NCBI RefSeq assembly: GCF_965196975.1 | Contig: NZ_OZ239981.1 | Coordinates: 1,240,001 to 1,304,000 of the forward strand | Length of the DNA stretch: 64,000 nt | Source of the DNA: Endozoicomonas sp965196975 | GTDB taxonomy: Bacteria; Pseudomonadota; Gammaproteobacteria; Pseudomonadales; Endozoicomonadaceae | Direction of reading: 5' to 3' | Shown: positions 1 through 8,047 of the stretch, piece by piece | How the letters are laid out: every line of letters begins with the position of its first letter | Numbering within the stretch: the first letter of the stretch is position 1 | Notes under the pieces: model-generated | Databases searched by the model: none | What the model was told of the DNA's origin: nothing | Seen by the model: the letters and a program-made list of their open reading frames with translations, nothing else | Position numbers and translations under genes: made by a program

Positions 1-3000
1 TGACTGAAATGGACTGAGCAGCGCTCTCGGCGGTTCCATCACTGACCTTAAAGCCAATGGTGGCATAGCTGCTGCCACTGGCATTAGCGGTTGGCGTAAA
101 GACCAGATTGCCAAGGTCTGCTGCGGCGATACTCTGGTTGGCACTGACTGCTGAACCGTTCAAGGTCAGGCTGCCAGCAGTTGGCATTGTGGTGATCTTT
201 ACTGACTGCAGTGTGTCACCGGCATCGATGTCGTTAAAGCCAAAGTCAGATGTCGCAAAGGTATACGACGAATCTTCATTTATGGTGACGCTGTTATCCT
301 GTGCAGTAGGAGTATCATTCACCGGTGTTACGTTAAAGGTCATGGTGTTGGCGGTGCTGCTGGCGCTGCCATCACTGACGGTAAACTGGAAGCTGGTGTA
401 ATCGGTGCCGTTGGCATTAGCCACGGGAGTGAAGACCAGGTTGGCAATATCGGCAGTATTAATGACCTGATTGGCGTTGACTGCCGAACCGTTGAGCTCC
501 AGCGTTCCAGCTGTGGGTAATGAGGTTATGGTGATGGACTGCAGGCTGGCACCCGCATCAACGTCACTGAAGCCAAACTCTGTTGCCGAGAAGGTATGGA
601 AAGCATCTTCGTTGATGGTCAGGGTATTGTCTGCACTGGTGGGGGCATCATTGACTGCCTGAACATCAAAGGAAATGCTTTTCGGTGTACTGCTGGCCGA
701 ACCATCACTGACGGTAAACTGAAAGCTGGCATAGTTGCTGCCGTTGGCATTGTCTGCAGGACTGAATACCAGATTGGCAATATCACTGGCATTAATCACC
801 TGATTCACACTAACGGCCGTGTTATTCAGCTTCAGGCTCCCTGCAGCAGGCAAGCTGATGATTTCGATGGACTGAAGCGTATCGCCCGGATCACTGTCGG
901 TAAAACTGAAGTCGGTTGTCGTGAAGGTATGTGGCGTGTCTTCATTAATGCTCAGGGCATTATCCTGAGTAACTGGCGCGTCATTCAGTGATGTGACATT
1001 AAAGGTTATGGTTTTTTCGGTGCTGCTTGCGGAACCATCACTGGCCGTAAACCGGAAATCGGCATAGCCAATCCCATTTTCATTGGCAGCCGGGGTAAAG
1101 GCCAGATTAGGGATATCATTGGCAGTAATAACCTGATTAACGCTCACTGCTGCACTATTCAGGGTCAGGCTGCCAGCAGCGGGAATGCTGGTGATGGTAA
1201 TGGATTGAAGGGAATCCTCCGAATCCACATCATTAAAACCAAACTCTGAAGCATCAAAGGGATGAGGAGCATCTTCGTTGATGGTGAGGGTGATATCTGC
1301 AACGGTGGGGGCGTCGTTAATCGCTGTAACATCAAAAGTAATGGCTTTGGGCGCACTGTCGGCGGTACCGTCATTGACCGTAAACTGGACACTGGCATAG
1401 CCTGCACCATTTGCGTTGGTGGCAGGTGTAAAGACCAGATTGGGGATATCTGCATTATTGATGACCTGGTTCGCAGTGACTGTGATTCCGTTCAGTGTCA
1501 GCTGACCTGCTGAGGGTAATCCTGTAATTTTGACGGACTGAAGAGAGTCTGTGGTGTCAATATCGCTGAAGCCAAAGTCAGCGGCGGCAAACGTGTGGGC
1601 ATTATCTTCATCAATAGTGACGGTGTTGTCTGCAGCCACTGGAATGTCATTGACGGGAGTAACATCAAACGTGATGGTATTGGGAGTGCTCTCGGCTATG
1701 CCATCACTGACTGTGAACTGGACGGTGGCATAGTCATTGCCATTATCGTTGGCGTCTGGACTAAACGTCAGATCACCAATGTTGCCCGCTGAGATGATCT
1801 GGTTTGCCGTTACTGCCACCCCGTTCAGGGTCAGGCTTCCATTGACGGGAAGCGTGGTGATTTTAACCGACTGAAGGGCATTGCCTGAATCGACATCACT
1901 GAAGCCAAAATCACCGGCCAGAAACGAGTGACTGGAGTCCTCATTAATGGTTAACGTGTTGTCCGCTGCTTCTGGTGCATCATTGACGGCGGTTACGTCA
2001 AAGGTAATGGTGTTTGGTGTACTGTCTGCCTGACCATCGGAAACCGTAAACTGGATGCTGGCATAGCCTGAGCCATTACCATGTTCCGCCGGAGTATATA
2101 CCAGGCCACTGATGTCTGCTGTATTAATGATTTGATTGGTAGAGACTGAGGATCCATTCAGTGTCAGGCTGCCCTGCAGAGGCAGGCTGGTGATTTTGAC
2201 GGATTGCAGTGTGTCACCGATATCGATATCCGTAAAACCAAATTCCGAACTGGCAAAGGTATGGGCTGAGTCTTCTGTGATGGTCAGCGTATTGTCAGCT
2301 GCGGTTGGTGCATCATTGACAGCGTTTACATCAAAAGTGATGGTATGGGATGTACTGAGATCAGTGCCATCACTCACAGCAAACTGAATGCTGGCATACC
2401 CGTCACCATTGCTGGCAGGATCCGGTGTAAAGACCAGGTTGGGAATATCTGCCGTAGTAATGACCTGGTTAGTGGTGACCGAAGCACCATTGAGTGTCAG
2501 GCTACCGGCAGCGGGTAAACCGGTAATTTTGACGGATTGCAGGGAGTCACCGGTATCAATATCACCAAAGCCAAATTCCACTGCGGAGAAGGTGTGCGAA
2601 GTGTCCTCATCAATGGTCAGGGTGCTGTCACTGGCGGTCGGTGCGTCGTTAACGGCCGTTACATCAACGGTGATGGTACTGATGGCACTGTCGACCGTTC
2701 CGTCATTAACGGAGAAATCGAAACTGGCATAACCCGCACCGTTGGCATTTGCGACGGGTGTAAAGACCAGGTTGGCAATATCGGCGACAGCGATGATCTG
2801 ATTGGCGTTCACCGCTGAACCGTTCAATGTCAGGCTGCCAGCACCTGGCAGAGTGGCAATTTTTATCGATTGAAGCGTGTCACCCGCATCAATGTCGTTA
2901 AAGCCAAACTCGGAAGCCGTAAATGTATGGGAGGTATCTTCATCGATGGTCAGGGTGTTATCCCCGGCCGTTGGCGTATCATTAACGGGAGTGACATTAA

Positions 3001-6000
3001 AGGTGATGCTGTTGCCGCTGCTGCTGACCTGACCATCACTGACGGTGAACCCCAGACTGGCGTAGGCATTGCCATTGGCATTGGGAGCCGGAGTAAAGAC
3101 CAGGTTGGCAATATCTGTGGTATTGATGACCTGGTTGGCACTGACCGCTGCGCCATTCAGCGTGAGGCTGCCAGCACCTGGCAGACTGGTAACTTTAATC
3201 GACTGCAGGCTGTCGCCTGTATCGATATCGGTGAAACCAAACTCAGTGGTCGTAAAGGTATGGGATGTATCTTCATCCAGCGTTAAGGTGTTATCACTGG
3301 CCTCCGGAGCGTCATTAACAGCAGTTACATCAAAGGTGATGGTGCTGGTGGCACTGTCGACGGTTCCATCATTGACGGAGAAGTCGAAGCTGGCATAACC
3401 GGCGCCATTGGCATTGGCAGCGGGTGTAAAGATCAGGTTGCCAATATCGGCGGCTGCAATAACCTGATTGGCAGTGACTGCTGCCCCGTTCAGTGTCAGG
3501 CTGCCAGCACCGGGAAGGGTTTCCACCTTTATGGACTGCAGCGTGTTGCCGGAATCCACATCACTGAAGCCAAACTCTGAAGCGGTAAAGGTATGGGCGG
3601 AATCTTCATCCAGGGTCAGGGTGTTATTGGCCGCCAGTGGTGCATCATTGATAGCCGTGACATTAAACGTCATGCTCTGGGGCGTACTGCTGGCCGAACC
3701 ATCGCTGACCGTAAACAAGAAACTTGCATAGTCCGTCCCATTCTCATGGAGATCCGGAGTAAAGGTCAGGTTACCAATACTGCTGATGGGAATGGCCTGG
3801 TTGATGGTGACGGGATTGCCGTTGAACGCCAGAGAACCATTGGCAGGAAGACTGATGACTTCTATGGACTGAAGGGTATCGCCAATATCATTGTCGGTGA
3901 AACTAAACTCGGATGAGCTGAAGGTGTGTGGAGTGTCCTCATCAATGGTCAGGGTGTTATCGGTGGAAACAGGAGCATCATTGACTGAGGTAACATCAAA
4001 GGTAATGGTTTTCTCAGTACTGTCGGTTTCACCATCACTCGCGGTGAAGTTAAAGCTGGCATAAACCAGACCATTGCCATTGGTTTCTGGTGCATACACC
4101 AGATTGCCTATGTCTGCTGCGAGAATGAGCTGGTTGGCAACAACATCAAGGTTATTCAGTTTTAACGTCCCAAGTGCAGGCAGACTGGTGATTCGGATGG
4201 TCTGCAGGGTATCGCCCGTATCAATGTCACTGAAGCCGAATTCGTTAATGGCAAATGCGTGAGATGTGTCTTCATCCATCGTTAGCGTGATATCAGCAAC
4301 GGTTGGTGCATCGTTGATGGAGGTGACATCAAACGTCATGGTTCTGGGCGCGCTTTCCAGCAGCCCATCACTGACGGTAAATGCAATACTGGCATAACCG
4401 GTGCCGTGCTCGTTGGCGGCTGGTGTAAATGACAGGTTGGTAATATCGGATGAACTGATGACCTGGTTCGCGTTAACCGGTGTTCCATTCAGCGTAAGAC
4501 TGCCTGATGTGGGCAGGCTGGTAATTTTGATGGATTGCAGGACGTCCCCGGTATCGACATCATTAAATCCTAATTCTGCTGGGGAAAAATGGTAGGCAGT
4601 ATCTTCATCAATGGTCTGAGTACTACTAATTGCTGAAGGTGCATCATTAACTGGGTTGACGTCTACAGTGAATGTTTTGGGTGCACTCTCGTCGGTGCCG
4701 TCGCTGACGGTAAACTGAAAACTGCCATAGCCGGTTCCGTTAGCATTGGGTTGGGGGGTGAAAACCAGATTGGGGATATCGGTAATATTGATGACCTGAT
4801 CTGCTACAACTGCTGCTCCACTCAGCGTCAGGTCACCAGTAGCAGGGAGCGTAGTGACTTTAATGGACTGCAGGCTGTCACCGGTATCAATGTCCGTAAA
4901 GCCAAAATCAGAAACAGCAAACGTCAGGGCATTATCTTCATCAATGGCCAGTGTGTTGTCACCCGTTGATGGCGCATCGTTAACAGGAGTGACATCAAAG
5001 GTAATGTTCTGGCTGGTGCTGCTGAGCTGACCATCACTGACCGAAAACTGGATGCTGGCATAACCACTGCCATTGGCATCAGCCTCTGGCGTAAAGACCA
5101 GGTTGGGAATATCTGCCGTAGTAATGACCTGATTAGTGGTGACCGAAGCGCCATTGAGTGTCAGGCTACCGGCAGCGGGTAAACCGGTAATTTTGATGGA
5201 TTGCAGGGAGTCACCGGTATCAATATCACCAAAGCCAAATTCCACTGTGGAGAAGGTGTGCGAAGTGTCCTCATCAATGGTCAGGGTGCTGTCACTGGCG
5301 GTCGGTGCGTCGTTAACGGCCGTTACATCAACGGTGATGGTACTGATGGCACTGTCCACCGTTCCGTCATTAACGGAGAAATCGAAACTGGCATAACCCG
5401 CACCGTTGGCATTTGCGACGGGTGTAAAGACCAGGTTGGCAATATCGGCGACAGCGATGATCTGATTGGCATTCACCGCTGAACCGTTCAATGTCAGGCT
5501 GCCAGCACCTGGCAGAGTGGCAATTTTTATCGATTGAAGCGTGTCACCCGCATCAATGTCGTTAAAGCCAAACTCGGAAGCCGTAAATGTATGGGAGGTG
5601 TCTTCATCGATGGTCAGGGTGTTATCCCCGGCCGTTGGCGTATCATTAACGGGAGTGACATTAAAGGTGATGCTGTTGCCGCTGCTGCTGACCTGACCAT
5701 CACTGACGGTGAACCCCAGACTGGCGTAGGCATTGCCATTGGCATTGGGGGACGGGGTAAAGACCAGGTTGGCTATATCAGCGGTATTGATGACCTGGTT
5801 GGCACTGACCGCTGCGCCATTCAGAGTGAGGCTGCCAGCACCTGGCAGACTGGTAACTTTAATCGACTGCAGGCTGTCGCCTGTATCGATATCGGTGAAA
5901 CCAAATTCAGCGGCCGTAAAGGTATGGGATGTATCTTCATCCAGCGTAAAGGTGTTATCACTGGCATCCGGAGCGTCATTAACAGCAGTTACATCAAAGG

Positions 6001-7801
6001 TGATGGTGCTGGTGGCACTGTCGACGGTTCCATCATTGACGGAGAAATCGAAGCTGGCATAACCGACGCCATTGGCATTGGCAGCGGGTGTAAAGATCAG
6101 GTTGCCAATATCGGCGGCTGCAATAACCTGGTTGGCAGTGACTGCTGCCCCGTTTAGTGTCAGGCTGCCGGTACCAGGCAGAGTGTTTACTTTGATTGAC
6201 TGAAGACTGTCGTTTACATCAATATCGCTGAAACCGAATTCGGAGGCGGTAAAGGTGTGAGCACCATCCTCCAGAATGGTCAGCGTGTTGTCACTGGCGA
6301 CAGGTACGTCATTGACCGCGTTGACGTTAAACGTAATGGTCTGTGGTGAACTGTCCGTGTTTCCATCACTGACTGAGAAGAGAAAGCTGGCATAACCGAT
6401 ACCATTGTCATTGGCTTCTGGCGTGAATACCAGGTTGGGGATATCAGCAGCGTTGATCACCTGATTAGCGGTGATGGCTGCGCCATTTAATACCAGACCA
6501 CCGGCACTGGGCAAGCTGATGACTTTAATGGATTCCAGTGTGTCTCCCGTATCAAGATCACTGAAAGCAAACTCAGAAAGAGAGAAAGTGTGAGCGCTGT
6601 CTTCGTCCAATATCAGCGTGTTATTACTGGTTTCGGGTGCATCATTGACACCGGTGACGGTAACATGGACTGTGGACTCTGCAGATGCACCTTGATCATC
6701 ACTCATCCGGTAGCGGATAAGGACAGTTTCTGAACTACCCGCAGGAAGGTAGTTGAAGTCATTGCCCGGTGTGAACTGCAGCTGGTTGCCATTGATACTG
6801 ACAGAACCCTGACCGGTTACGGGAATTCCATTGATATCGGTTATTTCTGCCGTGTCCAGATTGAAGTTAGCGGGTGTATCTGTTTCATCCTCATCGGTGT
6901 CATTGGCTAGGACATTGAGAGTTAACGTCTCATTCTCATGGCCGCTTACGATATCACCCTGAGCTTCAGGGGCTTCGTTCAAATCATTGACCGTAATGAT
7001 GATCGTGGCGTTTTCGGTAAGATTTCCACTATCAGTCACACCTACTGTCAGGCTATAGTCGGCGATGGCTTCGTGATTCAGTTCTCCGGCTACGGTGATC
7101 TCACCAGTCGTTGGGTTGATGGAAAACTTGCCGTCATCATTGCCAGAGAGGATGCTGAAAGTCAGACCCTGACTGCTTCCACCATCACTGGCAGAAACAG
7201 TGCCTACCACCACGGAGCCATCTGAAAGAACATTCTCATTCACCTGAAAGCTCTGGTTTTGAATTTCGGGCTTTTGATTCAACGTTATTGTGCTGGTTTC
7301 AACCGGTGGAGGGGCGTCATTTTCTGAGGTGGCGGAATCAGGTTCTGATGAAGAGTCTGTATTCGCTTCGGTTTGAGAAGATGTGACGGTCTGATCCTGC
7401 TCACGCTCAATGACAAACTGTTCATCAATCCCCCCGGCATCTTCGGGTTCACTGACCTCCGAGGGCTCAGAACGCTCCTCATTGTCCGGGGGAGCTACCT
7501 CCTGCTCTGGGAGAATTTCTTTATCTTCCTGCTGGCCATCAGAACCTGACTCTGTGTTGGTCAGTTGAGTCAGTATTTCTGGTCCCATGATGATTTGCTG
7601 CTGAATAGCAAGGTTGATCAACTGGCCATTGATTAACTCAATAACAACGTCAGCATCGGTGCCATTTTCGATGATATCCTCAAGAAATACGGGATCACCG
7701 GGGTTAATAGTGCGAGCGTTTCCATCAGCGTCAGTGACTTCAAAAGGTTGGTTGGCATTCTTTAGATAGCCTATGACCTGGCTGCCAGTGCTTGGATTCA
7801 T
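1..7801 (-). CDS. giant repeat adhesin (LapA/BapA-like), N-terminal part, truncated by window edge
   Basis: The frame opens with ATG at 7801 and still reads as repeat protein at base 2 (ends KVSDGTAESAAQSISV), so about 2,600 codons are open and the C terminus lies outside. Residues 1-75 resemble the N-terminal retention module of LapA-type adhesins (start MNPSTGSQVIGYLK, then a GNARTINPGDPVFLEDII stretch). Residues about 80-165 are an acidic Glu/Ser/Pro-rich linker. About 170-280 is a cadherin-like domain, followed by a second one. About twenty repeats of 111 residues follow, each ending in a TITFNVxAVNDxP-type boundary with a central DEDTxYTFxxSEF strand, as in VCBS/cadherin-like adhesin repeats. 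Such proteins are exported by type I secretion and hold cells to surfaces or hosts. The secretion signal and any RTX block would be at the missing C terminus. No LapG-type TAAG/PAAG site is visible in the first 165 residues. Function is inferred from architecture. Confidence 0.85.
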   Translation of the reverse strand, partial: MNPSTGSQVIGYLKNANQPFEVTDADGNARTINPGDPVFLEDIIENGTDADVVIELINGQLINLAIQQQIIMGPEILTQLTNTESGSDGQQEDKEILPEQEVAPPDNEERSEPSEVSEPEDAGGIDEQFVIEREQDQTVTSSQTEANTDSSSEPDSATSENDAPPPVETSTITLNQKPEIQNQSFQVNENVLSDGSVVVGTVSASDGGSSQGLTFSILSGNDDGKFSINPTTGEITVAGELNHEAIADYSLTVGVTDSGNLTENATIIITVNDLNEAPEAQGDIVSGHENETLTLNVLANDTDEDETDTPANFNLDTAEITDINGIPVTGQGSVSINGNQLQFTPGNDFNYLPAGSSETVLIRYRMSDDQGASAESTVHVTVTGVNDAPETSNNTLILDEDSAHTFSLSEFAFSDLDTGDTLESIKVISLPSAGGLVLNGAAITANQVINAADIPNLVFTPEANDNGIGYASFLFSVSDGNTDSSPQTITFNVNAVNDVPVASDNTLTILEDGAHTFTASEFGFSDIDVNDSLQSIKVNTLPGTGSLTLNGAAVTANQVIAAADIGNLIFTPAANANGVGYASFDFSVNDGTVDSATSTITFDVTAVNDAPDASDNTFTLDEDTSHTFTAAEFGFTDIDTGDSLQSIKVTSLPGAGSLTLNGAAVSANQVINTADIANLVFTPSPNANGNAYASLGFTVSDGQVSSSGNSITFNVTPVNDTPTAGDNTLTIDEDTSHTFTASEFGFNDIDAGDTLQSIKIATLPGAGSLTLNGSAVNANQIIAVADIANLVFTPVANANGAGYASFDFSVNDGTVDSAISTITVDVTAVNDAPTASDSTLTIDEDTSHTFSTVEFGFGDIDTGDSLQSIKITGLPAAGSLTLNGASVTTNQVITTADIPNLVFTPEADANGSGYASIQFSVSDGQLSSTSQNITFDVTPVNDAPSTGDNTLAIDEDNALTFAVSDFGFTDIDTGDSLQSIKVTTLPATGDLTLSGAAVVADQVINITDIPNLVFTPQPNANGTGYGSFQFTVSDGTDESAPKTFTVDVNPVNDAPSAISSTQTIDEDTAYHFSPAELGFNDVDTGDVLQSIKITSLPTSGSLTLNGTPVNANQVISSSDITNLSFTPAANEHGTGYASIAFTVSDGLLESAPRTMTFDVTSINDAPTVADITLTMDEDTSHAFAINEFGFSDIDTGDTLQTIRITSLPALGTLKLNNLDVVANQLILAADIGNLVYAPETNGNGLVYASFNFTASDGETDSTEKTITFDVTSVNDAPVSTDNTLTIDEDTPHTFSSSEFSFTDNDIGDTLQSIEVISLPANGSLAFNGNPVTINQAIPISSIGNLTFTPDLHENGTDYASFLFTVSDGSASSTPQSMTFNVTAINDAPLAANNTLTLDEDSAHTFTASEFGFSDVDSGNTLQSIKVETLPGAGSLTLNGAAVTANQVIAAADIGNLIFTPAANANGAGYASFDFSVNDGTVDSATSTITFDVTAVNDAPEASDNTLTLDEDTSHTFTTTEFGFTDIDTGDSLQSIKVTSLPGAGSLTLNGAAVSANQVINTTDIANLVFTPAPNANGNAYASLGFTVSDGQVSSSGNSITFNVTPVNDTPTAGDNTLTIDEDTSHTFTASEFGFNDIDAGDTLQSIKIATLPGAGSLTLNGSAVNANQIIAVADIANLVFTPVANANGAGYASFDFSVNDGTVDSAISTITVDVTAVNDAPTASDSTLTIDEDTSHTFSAVEFGFGDIDTGDSLQSVKITGLPAAGSLTLNGASVTTNQVITTADIPNLVFTPDPASNGDGYASIQFAVSDGTDLSTSHTITFDVNAVNDAPTAADNTLTITEDSAHTFASSEFGFTDIDIGDTLQSVKITSLPLQGSLTLNGSSVSTNQIINTADISGLVYTPAEHGNGSGYASIQFTVSDGQADSTPNTITFDVTAVNDAPEAADNTLTINEDSSHSFLAGDFGFSDVDSGNALQSVKITTLPVNGSLTLNGVAVTANQIISAGNIGDLTFSPDANDNGNDYATVQFTVSDGIAESTPNTITFDVTPVNDIPVAADNTVTIDEDNAHTFAAADFGFSDIDTTDSLQSVKITGLPSAGQLTLNGITVTANQVINNADIPNLVFTPATNANGAGYASVQFTVNDGTADSAPKAITFDVTAINDAPTVADITLTINEDAPHPFDASEFGFNDVDSEDSLQSITITSIPAAGSLTLNSAAVSVNQVITANDIPNLAFTPAANENGIGYADFRFTASDGSASSTEKTITFNVTSLNDAPVTQDNALSINEDTPHTFTTTDFSFTDSDPGDTLQSIEIISLPAAGSLKLNNTAVSVNQVINASDIANLVFSPADNANGSNYASFQFTVSDGSASSTPKSISFDVQAVNDAPTSADNTLTINEDAFHTFSATEFGFSDVDAGASLQSITITSLPTAGTLELNGSAVNANQVINTADIANLVFTPVANANGTDYTSFQFTVSDGSASSTANTMTFNVTPVNDTPTAQDNSVTINEDSSYTFATSDFGFNDIDAGDTLQSVKITTMPTAGSLTLNGSAVSANQSIAAADLGNLVFTPTANASGSSYATIGFKVSDGTAESAAQSISV
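2432..3500 (-). repeat. near-identical block within the adhesin array, copy 1 (partner 5096-6164)
   Basis: About 1.07 kb here matches the segment 2,664 bp further on with only scattered single-base differences. The offset is exactly eight repeat units (8 x 333). Neighbouring repeats are far more diverged, so the two blocks reflect a recent in-frame duplication or gene conversion inside the array. The boundaries were placed by eye and may be off by tens of bases. Confidence 0.75.
5096..6164 (-). repeat. near-identical block within the adhesin array, copy 2 (partner 2432-3500)
   Basis: Second member of the pair offset by 2,664 bp. The sequences separate again near 3490/6154, where the right copy changes to its own repeat variant. 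Confidence 0.75.
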
Positions 7802-7971
7802 GAAACTGTCCGTCCTGGATAAATTTCCTTGTATTTAATCTACTAATTTTAGCTGAACAGAACGGTTTCAGGCTTCATTCTAACTGATTGATTATTAATC
7901 GGTTTGTTTTGTGGTGGGGAGTTGTGCAAAGATTTCTTGTGAGATGTAAATGACTGATTCCAGCTGACACC

Positions 7972-8006
7972 AAAAAAGCCCTCTGGTTAATATTTCACCT
8001 GAGGGC
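7972..8006 (-). terminator. rho-independent terminator after gcvP
   Basis: On the minus strand a GCCCTC...GAGGGC stem follows the gcvP stop by about 40 bases and is followed directly by six T. It separates gcvP from the adhesin gene, whose ATG is 170 bases further on. The adhesin therefore probably has its own promoter in 7802-7971. Confidence 0.75.
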
Positions 8007-8047
8007 CTTCTGTCGATTTTGTGTTTATTGTAAATGTAATTTATAAG

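Larger units (their letters stand above)
310..6650 (-). repeat. tandem 333-bp coding repeats of the adhesin
   Basis: The repeat boundary (on the plus strand a gcatcattgac-like word followed by a tcaaaggt-like word) recurs near 310, 645, 985, 1310, 1648, 1977, 2310, 2643, 2976, 3309, 3640, 3975, 4308, 4641, 4975, 5307, 5641, 5975, 6308 and 6640. This is a period of about 333 bp, or 111 codons, so the copies stay in frame. Most copies differ at many positions, which points to an old array. Two blocks are much more alike and are listed separately. Confidence 0.9.

Noticed and set aside
108..6157. Many plus-strand open frames of 60-200 codons in the first 6.2 kb
   Set aside because: They recur with the 333-bp period of the adhesin repeats and are antisense shadows of the minus-strand coding frame.
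310..6650. Regular repeats that might suggest a CRISPR or satellite array
   Set aside because: The period is 333 bp, in frame, with protein-level conservation and no short direct repeat/spacer structure.
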